From Ciceribacter sp. L1K22 (lineage in GTDB: Bacteria > Pseudomonadota > Alphaproteobacteria > Rhizobiales > Rhizobiaceae): DNA of 64,000 nucleotides. Under the pieces are notes generated by a model. That model worked only from the letters and a program-made list of their open reading frames with translations. It searched no databases and had not been told where the DNA came from. Below are positions 55,738-64,000 of the stretch, one piece after another (position 1 is the stretch's first letter; every line of letters starts with the position of its first letter). Location of the stretch: positions 684,177 to 748,176 of the forward strand of contig NZ_JAGFPK010000001.1 in assembly GCF_017599385.1 (NCBI RefSeq), written 5' to 3'. The translations under genes and the position numbers were made by a program.

Positions 55738-56917
55738 GCGCGAACCAGTTTTCGATGAAGGTCTCGTAGATCCGCGTCAACGTTTCCAGATCGGCGACCG
55801 CGACGCGTTCGTCCACCATGTGCATGGTCTGCCCCACCAGGCCAAATTCCACGACCGGGCAGTAGTCCTTGATGAAGCGCGCATCCGATGTCCCGCCTGT
55901 CGTCGACAGCTTTGGCGTCATTCCCGTCACGACCTCGACCGCCTGGCTGAGTGACCCGATCAACGCATCGTCTCGAGTCAGGAAGACGTGGCTGGGACGC
56001 TCGGCCCACGCGAGTTCATAGCGAAGCGGTTCCCGGCCCGGCCGGAGCATCGTATCGGCCGCCGCCTCTGCCAGCCTACGCTCTATTTCCGCCTGTAGGC
56101 TCTCCGCCGTCCATGTATCGTTGAAGCGGATGTTGAAACGCGCCGTCGCCTTGGCGGGAATAACGTTCGTCGCCGGATTGCCGACATCGATCGACGTCAC
56201 CTCCAGATTCGACGGCTGGAAATTGTCCGTGCCGTGGTCGAAGGGCGGATGCATCAGCGCTTCGGTAAGCCGGATGATGCCGCGTACCGGATTGTCGGCG
56301 AGATGAGGATAGGCCGCATGGCCCTGCACCCCTTGCACCGTGATCGCGGCGGAGAGCGAACCGCGTCGTCCGATCTTGATCATGTCGCCCAACTGGTCCG
56401 GATTGGTCGGTTCGCCAACAAGGCAGGCATCCCAGCGCTCGCCCTTTGACACCGCCCATTCCAGCAGCTTGATTGTGCCGTTGATCGCCGGACCTTCCTC
56501 GTCGCCGGTGATCAGAAGCGAGATCGATCCTTCCGGCTGTCCCTTTCGTGCGATCACCCGCGCAACAGCCGCAACGAAGCAGGCGATCCCACCTTTCATG
56601 TCGACGGCGCCACGCCCGTAGAGCATGCCGTCGGCAATCTCCGCCCCGAAGGGCGGACGGCTCCAGTCGCTCTCCGCGCCTACCGGCACCACATCGGTAT
56701 GGCCGGCGAACATAAGGTGTGGTCCCTCACTGCCGATACGCGCATAGAGGTTCTCGATGTCAGGCGTATTGGCATCGGTTGCGATGATCCGGGAAACCGC
56801 GAAGCCGAGCGGCTCAAGCATCGACTGAAGAGCGGACAGTGCGCCGCCTTCAGCCGGCGTCACAGATGGGCAGCGTATGAGGGTTTGCAGATTCTCGATC
56901 GGATCTTGGGATGCCAT
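55724..56917 (-). CDS. dapE: Succinyl-diaminopimelate desuccinylase
   Basis: DapE makes LL-diaminopimelate for lysine and peptidoglycan. The 397-aa M20 metallopeptidase has zinc motifs [38 protein letters not shown] and a closing [22 protein letters not shown] at 56917 fits the family length and beginning, but has no clear ribosome site; ATG at 56992 would add 25 residues. It lies in dapD-DUF805-dapE-membrane protein. Confidence 0.93.
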   Translation of the reverse strand: MASQDPIENLQTLIRCPSVTPAEGGALSALQSMLEPLGFAVSRIIATDANTPDIENLYARIGSEGPHLMFAGHTDVVPVGAESDWSRPPFGAEIADGMLYGRGAVDMKGGIACFVAAVARVIARKGQPEGSISLLITGDEEGPAINGTIKLLEWAVSKGERWDACLVGEPTNPDQLGDMIKIGRRGSLSAAITVQGVQGHAAYPHLADNPVRGIIRLTEALMHPPFDHGTDNFQPSNLEVTSIDVGNPATNVIPAKATARFNIRFNDTWTAESLQAEIERRLAEAAADTMLRPGREPLRYELAWAERPSHVFLTRDDALIGSLSQAVEVVTGMTPKLSTTGGTSDARFIKDYCPVVEFGLVGQTMHMVDERVAVADLETLTRIYETFIENWFAHAGR

Positions 56918-57031
56918 GACGTTCACGAAGCTGGGGGCCAAACGGGCCGGGAGGTCGTTCGGAGGTTTATCCGATTGGCTCGCCTCTGTCATCCGGCGAG
57001 CCCTGCGACAGAAAGGGTCTCGTCACCGGGA

Positions 57032-57418
57032 TCAGGACTGCGGCCAGTCCGTTTGCGGTCCGAACCTGTTGGAGCCGGGTGACGAGGGCCAGAGGCAGAG
57101 CGCGAACAGGAAAACAAACGAGAGGATCGGCACCACCATCAACACCGATACCGGAGCGGGAAGTCCGACGTCGTGAAGCCGTTTGATGGTCATCATGATT
57201 GCCGAGGCGACGGAGAGCACGACGCTGACGATGAAGACGAAGCCCCAGACGGGCATGGTGCCGTCCTCGTCCTGCGACAGCGTCGCCTTGGTCAGCGTGT
57301 AGGAATTCACCATCATCCAGAACAGCCAGCCGAGGATGAACACCAGCCGCCCCGCCCTGCCGGACGGGCTGAAGAACAGCCATCCTACACTCGCTTGCCG
57401 GGCCGCCGCAGCCGTCAT
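57032..57418 (-). CDS. DUF805 family membrane protein
   Basis: The 128-aa protein has the SWLFFSPSGRAGR-type opening (here GWLFFSPSGRAGRLVF), three hydrophobic helices and the KRLHDVG motif typical of DUF805. It starts 2 bp after the dapD stop, so it is cotranscribed with a lysine/DAP gene. Function unknown. Confidence 0.82.
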   Translation of the reverse strand: MTAAAARQASVGWLFFSPSGRAGRLVFILGWLFWMMVNSYTLTKATLSQDEDGTMPVWGFVFIVSVVLSVASAIMMTIKRLHDVGLPAPVSVLMVVPILSFVFLFALCLWPSSPGSNRFGPQTDWPQS

Positions 57419-57420
57419 TG

Positions 57421-58278
57421 TCAGTCCCGCAGAAGTTCGTTGATGCCGGTCTTTGAACGGGTCTTCTCGTCGACGCGCTTGACGATCACGGCGCAGTAGA
57501 GCGCGGGACCCGGCTTGCCGTTTGCCATCGGCTTGTCGGCCGGCAGCGAGCCTGCGACGACCACGGAATATGGCGGCACTTCGCCATAGGTGATCTCACC
57601 GGTCGCGCGGTCGACGATCTTGGTCGACTTGCCGATAAAGACGCCCATCCCAAGCACCGATCCCTCGCGAATGATGCAGCCCTCAACCACTTCCGAACGG
57701 GCGCCGATGAAACAATTGTCCTCGATGATCGTCGGACCGGCCTGCATCGGCTCCAGTACCCCGCCGATGCCGACGCCACCCGACAGATGTACATGCTTGC
57801 CGATCTGGGCGCAGGAGCCGACGGTGGCCCAGGTGTCGACCATCGTGCCTTCGCCGACATAGGCGCCGAGGTTGACGAAGGAGGGCATCAGGATCGCGTT
57901 CGGCGCGATATAGGCCGAGCGGCGAACGACGGCGTTCGGCACGGCGCGGAAGCCGGCACCGCGGAACTGGTTTTCGCCCCAGCCTTCGAACTTCGAAGGC
58001 ACCTTGTCCCACCACGTGGACGCGCCCGGGCCGCCGGGAACGACCTCCATGTCATTGAGGCGGAAGGAAAGCAGCACCGCTTTCTTCAGCCACTGGTGCA
58101 CGGTCCAGTTTCCGTCGTCGCCGCGCGTGGCGACTCGCGCCTTGCCGCTGTCGAGCAACTCGAGCGCTGACTCGACAGCGTCGCGGACCTCGCCTTTGGT
58201 CGACGTGTTGACGGTGTCGCGATTGTCAAAGGCGGCTTCGATGACGTGCTCGAGAGCGGAGTGTTCCGTGGCGCTCAT
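57421..58278 (-). CDS. dapD: Tetrahydrodipicolinate N-succinyltransferase
   Basis: DapD transfers succinyl from succinyl-CoA to tetrahydrodipicolinate, the step before DapC/DapE. The 285-aa left-handed beta-helix enzyme has [51 protein letters not shown] and [20 protein letters not shown] hexapeptide repeats. It leads the operon. The divergent gap to LOG holds a perfect 8-bp inverted repeat. Confidence 0.95.
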   Translation of the reverse strand: MSATEHSALEHVIEAAFDNRDTVNTSTKGEVRDAVESALELLDSGKARVATRGDDGNWTVHQWLKKAVLLSFRLNDMEVVPGGPGASTWWDKVPSKFEGWGENQFRGAGFRAVPNAVVRRSAYIAPNAILMPSFVNLGAYVGEGTMVDTWATVGSCAQIGKHVHLSGGVGIGGVLEPMQAGPTIIEDNCFIGARSEVVEGCIIREGSVLGMGVFIGKSTKIVDRATGEITYGEVPPYSVVVAGSLPADKPMANGKPGPALYCAVIVKRVDEKTRSKTGINELLRD

Positions 58279-58355
58279 GGGAATTCCTTAAACTTCGTTG
58301 TCTATCGTCAGGTTCGGACGGCAATCGGACCGGCGATCTGCTCTAGCGCATTCGC

Positions 58356-58379
58356 ACGGGGATGAAAACATATCCCCGT
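58356..58379. repeat. 8-bp perfect inverted repeat between dapD and LOG gene
   Basis: ACGGGGAT (58356-58363) and ATCCCCGT (58372-58379) are perfect inverted copies with an 8-nt A-rich spacer, in the divergent promoter region. It could be an operator or a hairpin. No U-tract follows. Confidence 0.5.
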
Positions 58380-58478
58380 CGCCGGCGTTGTCGTTTCTGC
58401 GGACACGGCTGGTTTCAAGGCGTCAATGACGGATGGCCAGATGTGAGCCCGTGATTGACGCATCTGAAAGGCATGGGA

Positions 58479-59339
58479 ATGGCAAAGGCAAGAAACGGCG
58501 AACCAAGACGCAAGGATGGGGTCTGGGACCCTCTGAAAGACAGTTCGCAAGACCGCCGGAGCGCCTCGGTTGTTCCGAAGACCCCTCAGTCCGTGTCGCC
58601 GTCCTATCGCCTCGCTTATGCCGACGACGACTTTATGTGCCGCGAGGAGCTGCGTCCGGTCCGCTTGCAGCTCGAGCTTCTCAAGGCGGAAATGATCCTG
58701 TCCGAAAAGGGCATCAAGTCCACGGTCGTCATGTTTGGCGGCGCGCGCATCCCGGCGCCTGGCCAGTCCGCCTGGGCCGCACGAAACGACGTCCAGCGGA
58801 AAAACCTGGAGGCCGCCTCGGTTTACTACGAGGAGGCGCGCAAATTCGCCCGCCTCTGCTCCGAGCATTCCGCCACGCACGATCACCGCGAATACGTGGT
58901 TGTCACCGGTGGTGGCCCCGGCGTGATGGAGGCCGGCAATCGCGGCGCCGCCGAGGTCGCAGCACCCTCTATCGGTCTCAACATCGTACTGCCGCACGAA
59001 CAGGCGCCGAACCCGTTTGTCACGCCGGACCTCAGCTTCAACTTCCACTACTTCGCCATCCGCAAAATGCATTTTCTCATGCGTGCCAAGGCGATCACGA
59101 TTTTTCCGGGTGGCTTTGGCACGCTCGACGAGCTGTTTGAATCATTGACCCTTATCCAGACCAAGCGCATGGCGCCGATCCCGCTGATCCTCTTTGGTGA
59201 AGCCTTCTGGCGCGGGATCGTGAATTTTGAGGCCTTGGCCGAATTCGGCACCATCGCGCCGGAGGATGTTGCCCTGCTCAACTTCGCCGAGACGGCGGAA
59301 CAGGCCTGGAAAATCATCAGCGACTACTACGAACACTGA
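58479..59339 (+). CDS. LOG family (TIGR00730-like) protein
   Basis: The 286-aa protein has a Rossmann fold with VVTGGGPGVMEAGNRGA and FPGGFGTLDELFE, the nucleotide-binding motifs of LOG/lysine decarboxylase-like proteins. Smaller members are cytokinin riboside 5'-monophosphate phosphoribohydrolases; this longer type has an N-terminal extension and its substrate is not proven. ATG at 58479 follows GAAAGG at 7 nt. Confidence 0.85.
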   Translation: MAKARNGEPRRKDGVWDPLKDSSQDRRSASVVPKTPQSVSPSYRLAYADDDFMCREELRPVRLQLELLKAEMILSEKGIKSTVVMFGGARIPAPGQSAWAARNDVQRKNLEAASVYYEEARKFARLCSEHSATHDHREYVVVTGGGPGVMEAGNRGAAEVAAPSIGLNIVLPHEQAPNPFVTPDLSFNFHYFAIRKMHFLMRAKAITIFPGGFGTLDELFESLTLIQTKRMAPIPLILFGEAFWRGIVNFEALAEFGTIAPEDVALLNFAETAEQAWKIISDYYEH

Positions 59340-59399
59340 ACGGAAGAAGCCGCCCGCCTTGCGGCGAGCAGCTCCTACTTCTGACTGCGAACGGTGGAA

Positions 59400-60071
59400 T
59401 TAGCGCAGCCAGCCAGGATTTTTCGGGAAATCGTCGGCAGAGATGACACCATCATCGTTGCGATCCATGCGAACGAACATCTTGTCGGCCATGGCAAGGG
59501 CCTCCGGCTTGCTGATCTGCCCGTTCTCGTCGACGTCGGCCTGACGCATCATCCGCCCGCCCATGGGACCGGGTCCGCCGTGACCCTTGCCTGCGGCCTG
59601 CTGCGGGCCATGTTCGCCACGCCAGCCATGTCGGGGTCCGTCCTCGGAACGGTTCCAGCCCCAGCGAGGTCCGCCGTCTTTGCCTTCTCCATGGCGACCT
59701 GCATGCTCCTCGCGTCGCTGTTGCCGGCGCTCGGCCCGGTCATCCTGGCGCTGCGCCCGCCATTCGTCGCGTTCTTCGCGCCAGTCTTGCATCATCGCCT
59801 GACGATGTTTGCGAAGCTCGCCCGGTGTTAGTGACCCGTCCTTGTCGGCATCGATGGCGACGAACAGCCTGTCGACCGCGGCGTTCGCCTCGTCACGCGA
59901 AATCTGGCCATTCTTGTCGGTATCGGCCTGCTGCAGCATGTGGACAAACATCGCGGCCCTGGCCTGACCCTTCATAGGTCCGTTGCCTTCAGGCGCGGCA
60001 AAGGCCACTGCCGATGTGCCAACCGCAAGGCTAGCGGCGATACCCGCGATAATCAGCTTTGTCTTGGTCAT
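59400..60071 (-). CDS. Secreted EF-hand calcium-binding protein with four EF-hands
   Basis: The 223-aa protein has a signal peptide (residues 1-26, cut after AFAA). Two EF-hand pairs have complete 12-residue loops: DTDKNGQISRDE (50-61), DADKDGSLTPGE (74-85), DVDENGQISKPE (179-190) and DRNDDGVISADD (203-214). Between them is a charged, low-complexity linker (about 92-175) rich in Arg, Glu, Gly and His, probably disordered. It should be periplasmic. AAGGA precedes the ATG. A tandem direct repeat lies 63-95 bp upstream. Function unknown; calcium buffering or sensing is inferred. Confidence 0.85.
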   Translation of the reverse strand: MTKTKLIIAGIAASLAVGTSAVAFAAPEGNGPMKGQARAAMFVHMLQQADTDKNGQISRDEANAAVDRLFVAIDADKDGSLTPGELRKHRQAMMQDWREERDEWRAQRQDDRAERRQQRREEHAGRHGEGKDGGPRWGWNRSEDGPRHGWRGEHGPQQAAGKGHGGPGPMGGRMMRQADVDENGQISKPEALAMADKMFVRMDRNDDGVISADDFPKNPGWLR

Positions 60072-60133
60072 GATCCATTCCTTTCCTCGTTGCTGAAAAC
60101 GAGCATAGGAGCCGCAGATCGCCGGACCTACTT

Positions 60134-60166
60134 AAACATCCGTAAGGCAGATGAAACTTTCGTAAG
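60134..60166. promoter_or_regulatory. Tandem 13-bp direct repeat upstream of the EF-hand gene
   Basis: AAACATCCGTAAG (60134-60146) and AAACTTTCGTAAG (60154-60166) match at 11 of 13 positions and repeat at exactly 20 bp, two helical turns. This geometry suits a response regulator of the OmpR/PhoB type bound on one face of the helix. The second copy also lies in an 8-bp inverted repeat (60155-60162 with 60173-60180). It is 63-95 bp before the EF-hand ATG on the minus strand. Confidence 0.5.
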
Positions 60167-60178
60167 CTTTTGCGAAAG

Positions 60179-60898
60179 TTAGCGGAGCAGAATGGATTGC
60201 AGGAACCCTGTCAGATCGTCCGTGATGTAGTCGATCGCGTCCTGGGTATCGCTGGCGTCCGCGCGCTCGAAGCTTTCGAGGACGGTATCTTCCAGATTGC
60301 GCGGCACGAGCAGCACCGTCCGCATGCCAAGCGATTTGGGAACGGTGAGATTGCGCGGCAGATCCTCGAACATCGCCGCGTTCTTCGTGTCGACGCGGTT
60401 GAGGTTCAGAAACTTGTCGTATGTGCTGCCGGCCGGCTTCGGCACGTAGTCGGCCGCGACAATGTCGAAGATGTGGTCGAAGTGATCGAGAATGCCAAGC
60501 GCCCCGGCCGCCGCTTCTGCGTGTTTCACGGTGCCGTTCGTAAATATGAATTTGCGCCCTGGCAGTGCCTTGATCGACCGACCAAGCTCGGGATGCGGCA
60601 GCAGCGCCGAATAGTCAATTGCGTGAGCCCGCTCCAGAAAAGCGTCGGGTTTGACGCCGTGATGCAGCATCAGACCCGCCAGCGTCGTCCCGTGGTCGTG
60701 ATAATACTGCTTCTGCAACTTCTTCGCTTCGTCATGCTCCAGTTGCAGCAGTTCAGCCACGAACCCGGTCATGTTCCGGTCTATCTGTGCGAACAGGTTG
60801 ATGTGATGCGGATAGAGCGTGTTGTCGAGATCGAACACCCAGTCGGTAACATGGGCGAAGTCGGCGGAATTGGCAGTGGTGCTGAGGGCGTTGGTCAT
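60179..60898 (-). CDS. HAD-family pyrimidine 5'-nucleotidase
   Basis: The 239-aa HAD phosphatase has the catalytic DxDxT motif FDLDNTLYP (Asp23, Asp25), motif II FIFTNGT and motif IV MFEDLPRNL. It belongs to the SDT1/pyrimidine 5'-nucleotidase type common in rhizobia. ATG at 60898 (MTNALST) is chosen; five upstream codons are possible. Substrate is inferred from the family. Confidence 0.86.
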   Translation of the reverse strand: MTNALSTTANSADFAHVTDWVFDLDNTLYPHHINLFAQIDRNMTGFVAELLQLEHDEAKKLQKQYYHDHGTTLAGLMLHHGVKPDAFLERAHAIDYSALLPHPELGRSIKALPGRKFIFTNGTVKHAEAAAGALGILDHFDHIFDIVAADYVPKPAGSTYDKFLNLNRVDTKNAAMFEDLPRNLTVPKSLGMRTVLLVPRNLEDTVLESFERADASDTQDAIDYITDDLTGFLQSILLR

Positions 60899-60987
60899 CC
60901 GGCGGTTATGCACGGATCGGCGGGCAAAGAAAAGGGACCGGACCGTTCACGATCGAACCGGCCTTGGCGACGGGTCGGGGCGGGTGT

Positions 60988-61914
60988 ATGCCCGCTGTCA
61001 TGGAACTCTGGATCCCCGTCACAGTCGCAGCCGCCTTCCTGCAAAACCTCCGCTCCGCTCTTCAGAAGCATCTGAAGGGACGCATGGGCACGACGGGCGC
61101 TACCTTCGTACGCTTTGGCTATGGTGTTCCCTTCGCGCTCGCTTATCTCGCTGTCCTGCACCTCGCGCTCGGTCGGCCGCTTCCCGTTCCGAATGCGTCG
61201 TTCGGGCTATGGGCCGTCCTCGGCGCTTTCGCCCAAATCGCCGCGACCTTCCTGCTTGTCCATCTCTTCGCCTTCCGCAACTTCGCCGTCGGCACAGCCT
61301 ATTCCCGGACGGAGCCCGCTCAGGCGGCCATCATCGCTCTGCTTCTGTTCGGCGAGGGCATCGGCTGGTCGGTCATCGCGGCGATCGTCATTTCGGTGGT
61401 GGGCGTCATGTTGATCTCCGTCGCCCGAACCGCGGTCACGCCAGCCTCGCTGCTGACGTCCGTCGCCAGCCGAACCGCCCGCATCGGCCTGATGTCTGGT
61501 TTCCTGTTCGGTATTTCGGGCATTGCCTACCGCCAGGCGTCGCTTGCGCTTGCTCCCAGCCTGCCACATCCGGATGCCGTCATGCAAGCGAGCTACACGC
61601 TCGTCGTCGTGATCGTGATCCAGGCCGTCGCGATGTTAATTTGGATGGTGAGGTACGATCCGGATGAGCTGCGTCGCGTCGTCGATGCACGGCGTGTCGG
61701 CCTGCTTGTCGGCTTCGTCGGCGCCACGGCATCCTTTGGATGGTTCACGGCCATGACCCTGCAACAGGTTGCCGTGGTCAAGGCGTTGGCTCAGATCGAG
61801 ATGCTCTTCACGTTCGCCTCCTCGGTCTTCGTCTTCAAGGAGAAGATCAATGCGCTAGAACTGGCCGGCTGCCTCCTGATCGTGCTCGGCATTCTGGCGC
61901 TGCTTCTGCTGTGA
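60988..61914 (+). CDS. EamA/DMT-superfamily transporter
   Basis: The 308-aa membrane protein has about ten helices in two EamA repeats (RTEPAQAAIIALLLFGEGIGW; second repeat VKALAQIEMLFTFASSVFVFKEKI). Members export amino acids and metabolites; substrate unknown. ATG at 60988 is chosen; TTG at 60964 and ATG at 61000 are alternatives. Confidence 0.85.
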   Translation: MPAVMELWIPVTVAAAFLQNLRSALQKHLKGRMGTTGATFVRFGYGVPFALAYLAVLHLALGRPLPVPNASFGLWAVLGAFAQIAATFLLVHLFAFRNFAVGTAYSRTEPAQAAIIALLLFGEGIGWSVIAAIVISVVGVMLISVARTAVTPASLLTSVASRTARIGLMSGFLFGISGIAYRQASLALAPSLPHPDAVMQASYTLVVVIVIQAVAMLIWMVRYDPDELRRVVDARRVGLLVGFVGATASFGWFTAMTLQQVAVVKALAQIEMLFTFASSVFVFKEKINALELAGCLLIVLGILALLLL

Positions 61915-61954
61915 TCGCGTTGCCCACAATGCATCGTGGGCTTATGATCGTCTG

Positions 61955-62509
61955 ATGGACACCGTCGTTGAAGTCTTCCGACAGCCTTTGTTTTCCCAGT
62001 GGTTTGCCTCACCGCTCGGCGACATTGTCGCCGTGGCCGACGACACACATCTGCGTGTCCTTTCCTTCTTTGAACGGAAGGGTGAAGTCGAGGACCGGGC
62101 GACCCTGTCTCGATATGGGCATGGCGAGGTGCGTCCGGAAGGAAATTCGGTCACATCGACGATCGGTCAGGAGCTGGAGGCCTATTTCGCTGGCGAGAGC
62201 AGCGACTTCTCTGTCCCGATCAGTCCGGCCGGCAGTGAGTTCGAAAAGGCGGTCTGGTCCGAACTGCTGAAGGTCCCGCTCGCCGAGACATGCTCCTATG
62301 GCGATATCGCCAGGAATGTCGGCGGGATGGAAACGGTGCGCGCGGTGGGTAAGGCCAATGGCGCCAATCCCATCGTGATCGTCATCCCGTGCCATCGCTG
62401 CATCGGATCGGACGGATCCCTTGTCGGTTATGGTGCCGGCCTGTGGCGCAAGAAATGGCTCCTGCGCCACGAAGGCAAGATGCGCCCCGTCGGCCTGTTC
62501 GCGCTCTGA
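61955..62509 (+). CDS. ogt: Methylated-DNA-[protein]-cysteine S-methyltransferase
   Basis: The 184-aa suicide enzyme repairs O6-methylguanine in DNA. The active-site Cys146 is in VIPCHRC, and the DNA-binding helix-turn-helix lies before it (AETCSYGDIARNVGGMETVRAVGKANGANP). The Ada C-terminal type, without an Ada regulator domain, fits Ogt. Confidence 0.9.
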   Translation: MDTVVEVFRQPLFSQWFASPLGDIVAVADDTHLRVLSFFERKGEVEDRATLSRYGHGEVRPEGNSVTSTIGQELEAYFAGESSDFSVPISPAGSEFEKAVWSELLKVPLAETCSYGDIARNVGGMETVRAVGKANGANPIVIVIPCHRCIGSDGSLVGYGAGLWRKKWLLRHEGKMRPVGLFAL

Positions 62510-62527
62510 CGGAACCGGGGCTGGTCC

Positions 62528-63415
62528 TCAGGGAACGATGAGCGTGCCCGCGCCACCTTCGGTGAAGATTTCGAGCAGCACGGCGTGCGAAACCTTGCCG
62601 TTCAGGATGACGACGCCCTGAACGCCCGCATTGATCGCGTCGATGCAGGTTTCGACCTTGGGGATCATGCCGCCGGAGATCGTCCCATCCTTGATCAGCG
62701 CGCGGGCTTCGGACACGGACAGTTCCTTGATCAGTTCGCCGTTCTTGTTCAGCACGCCTGGAACATCGGTCAGGAAGAGCAGGCGGGTAGCACGCAGAGC
62801 GCCCGCGATCGCGCCGGCAAACGTATCGGCGTTGATATTGTAAGTATGTCCGTCGCGGCCCGGAGCCACCGGCGCGATCACTGGGATCATCTCGGACTTG
62901 GCGAGCAGGTCGAGCAGGGTACGGTCGACCTCGACCACCTCACCGACGAACCCGAGATCGAGGACCCTCTCGATATTGCTGTCCGGATCGGTAATGGTCT
63001 TCTTGGCCTTCTCGGCAAAGACCATGTTGCCGTCCTTGCCGCAAAGCCCGATTGCCCATTCGCCGGTCTGGTTGATCAGGGCGACGATTTCCTTGTTGAT
63101 CGATCCAGCGAGAACCATTTCGACGATCTCGACCGTCTTCTGGTCGGTGACGCGCAGGCCGCCCTCGAACTTCGATTCGATGCCCATCTTCGTCAGCATC
63201 GCCCCGATCTGCGGCCCGCCACCATGCACGACAATCGGGTTGACACCCGACTGCTTGAGCAGCGCGATGTCGGCCGCGAATGCTTTGCCGAGCTCGGAAT
63301 CGCCCATGGCGTGGCCGCCGTATTTCACGACGATCGTCTTGTTCTCGTAGCGCTGCATGTAAGGCAGCGCCTGGGCGAGCAGCCGTGCCTGGATTTCACC
63401 TTCCGAAGCGGTCAT
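62528..63415 (-). CDS. argB: Acetylglutamate kinase
   Basis: ArgB phosphorylates N-acetylglutamate, the controlled step of arginine and ornithine synthesis. The 295-aa amino-acid kinase has [25 protein letters not shown], the feedback-type N-terminal helix and [19 protein letters not shown] at 63415 ([19 protein letters not shown]) fits the family; a longer frame adds 135 codons of unlikely sequence. Ornithine from this pathway is also the substrate of OlsB. Confidence 0.95.
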   Translation of the reverse strand: MTASEGEIQARLLAQALPYMQRYENKTIVVKYGGHAMGDSELGKAFAADIALLKQSGVNPIVVHGGGPQIGAMLTKMGIESKFEGGLRVTDQKTVEIVEMVLAGSINKEIVALINQTGEWAIGLCGKDGNMVFAEKAKKTITDPDSNIERVLDLGFVGEVVEVDRTLLDLLAKSEMIPVIAPVAPGRDGHTYNINADTFAGAIAGALRATRLLFLTDVPGVLNKNGELIKELSVSEARALIKDGTISGGMIPKVETCIDAINAGVQGVVILNGKVSHAVLLEIFTEGGAGTLIVP

Positions 63416-63497
63416 GGAACATCCCTTGTGTTTGTCGCGGCCTTTTAGCGTAAACTCTACCGCGATGGAATAATCACGGCGGAAGATAACGCGCGGA

Positions 63498-63525
63498 TGA
63501 TCCATCCCGCTCGCGTCTTCGTAGC
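63498..63525 (+). promoter_or_regulatory. Candidate autoregulated ECF-type promoter
   Basis: TGATCC (63498-63503) and CGTAGC (63520-63525) are 16 nt apart. TGATCC is the -35 of the RpoE/ChrR-type ECF promoters of alphaproteobacteria. It lies 56 bp before the ECF sigma gene, as expected for autoregulation. Confidence 0.45.
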
Positions 63526-63580
63526 CTACAGGTAGCAGCGCGCGCCGGCGATGGCGTGCCCGGGAAGAGGACGCGAGCTG

Positions 63581-64000
63581 ATGTCTGCCGACTTGACAGC
63601 GCTCCTGGGGCGGATCGCCCTCAAGGATCGCGACGCGTTTTCCGGTCTCTATCGGGAGACTGGACCGAAACTTTTTGCCGTCTGCATTCTTATGTTGCGA
63701 GATCGGGCCGAAGCCGAGGATGCCCTTCAGGAGGTTTTCGTGCGCATATGGCAGCGCGCTGACACCTTCGCGGGGACCGGTGCCAGCCCCATGGCCTGGT
63801 TGTATTCGATCGCCCGGCACTATTGCATTGACCGGCTGCGGGTGGTCCGCCGGCCGGCGTCAACGATCGAGGAAGCCGCAGACCTCGTCGATCCCGGCCA
63901 TAACCCGGAAACGGTGGCGGTTATATCGAGCGAGGGAAAGCGCATTGACAGGTGCATGGAACAGTTGGAATCTGAGCGCGCGCAGGCGGTACGATACGCC
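63581..64000 (+). CDS. ECF-family RNA polymerase sigma factor (5' part, runs off the window)
   Basis: 140 codons are open from ATG 63581 to the window end. The product begins [20 protein letters not shown] and contains sigma region 2 ([23 protein letters not shown], then [17 protein letters not shown]) and the start of region 4. AAGAGG at 63574-63579 region precedes the ATG. ECF sigmas of this kind are usually followed by an anti-sigma gene, which would be outside the window. Confidence 0.9.
   Translation, partial: MSADLTALLGRIALKDRDAFSGLYRETGPKLFAVCILMLRDRAEAEDALQEVFVRIWQRADTFAGTGASPMAWLYSIARHYCIDRLRVVRRPASTIEEAADLVDPGHNPETVAVISSEGKRIDRCMEQLESERAQAVRYA

Noticed and set aside
1..64000. tRNA or rRNA genes, CRISPR arrays, insertion sequences, prophage
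   Set aside because: No cloverleaf-like sequence, spaced repeats, transposase or integrase was found; all larger gaps are accounted for.

Overview
The window is a 64 kb piece of a GC-rich alphaproteobacterial chromosome, almost certainly from the Rhizobiaceae (Sinorhizobium/Ensifer, Rhizobium or Agrobacterium-like). The evidence is gene content and order: rpsT-sRNA-dnaA, hrcA-grpE, ptsN-hpf-rpoN-lptB-lptA-lptC, olsB, the two-domain malic enzyme tme, mutS-glnD-murJ-trpS, nfuA-tsaB-rimI-mur-olsA-miaB-phoH-ybeY-corC-lnt-praR-metK-trmB, rmuC, def-fmt-truA, dapD/dapE and argB. Both ornithine-lipid acyltransferases (OlsB, OlsA) and the Mur and PraR regulators point to rhizobia. I see no insertion sequence, prophage, CRISPR array, tRNA or rRNA gene. 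The region reads as conserved core chromosome with some regulatory and sensory additions.

Layout. 1-3.3 kb: end of rpsT, a 700-bp control region with a likely ~105-nt sRNA and a cluster of GANTC (CcrM) sites, then dnaA and a cytosolic PhnD-like protein. 3.3-7.5 kb (minus): a lone desaturase, then the rph-VOC-rdgB-hemW operon. 7.7-9.5 kb: hrcA and grpE. 9.5-14.6 kb (minus): lptC-lptA-lptB, rpoN, hpf and ptsN (LPS export, sigma-54, ribosome hibernation, nitrogen PTS). 14.8-19.1 kb: ihfB, lapA, two RNA-methyltransferase-type genes, lspA and olsB. 19.1-25.4 kb: an unlisted 56-aa minus-strand gene, a LysR regulator, tme (minus) and mutS. 25.5-32.7 kb: glnD, murJ, a secreted M15-type peptidase (minus), a VOC protein, trpS and a universal stress protein.

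32.7-44.4 kb is one long plus-strand run of housekeeping genes: Fe-S delivery, t6A and i6A tRNA modification, ribosomal acetylation, metal regulation, ornithine-lipid completion, ribosome/RNA processing (phoH-ybeY), lipoprotein acylation, PraR, SAM synthesis and tRNA m7G methylation. 44.4-52.8 kb is more accessory: Hsp20 with DUF1150, nucleoside hydrolase, a membrane chemoreceptor, ribokinase, RmuC and a soluble globin-coupled chemoreceptor. 52.8-64 kb: def-fmt-truA, the dapD-DUF805-dapE-membrane protein operon, a LOG protein, a four-EF-hand secreted protein, a HAD nucleotidase, an EamA transporter, ogt, argB, and an ECF sigma factor cut by the window end.

Functional links: rpoN, ptsN and glnD are nitrogen-regulation components; lptABC, murJ, lnt, lspA, olsA/olsB and dapD/dapE are envelope functions; nucleoside hydrolase and ribokinase on either side of a chemoreceptor suggest nucleoside scavenging with taxis. 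The best candidates for under-described biology are the sRNA/GANTC region before dnaA, the small gene at 19.1 kb, the EF-hand gene with a tandem operator exactly two helical turns apart, and several strong inverted repeats in regulatory gaps.
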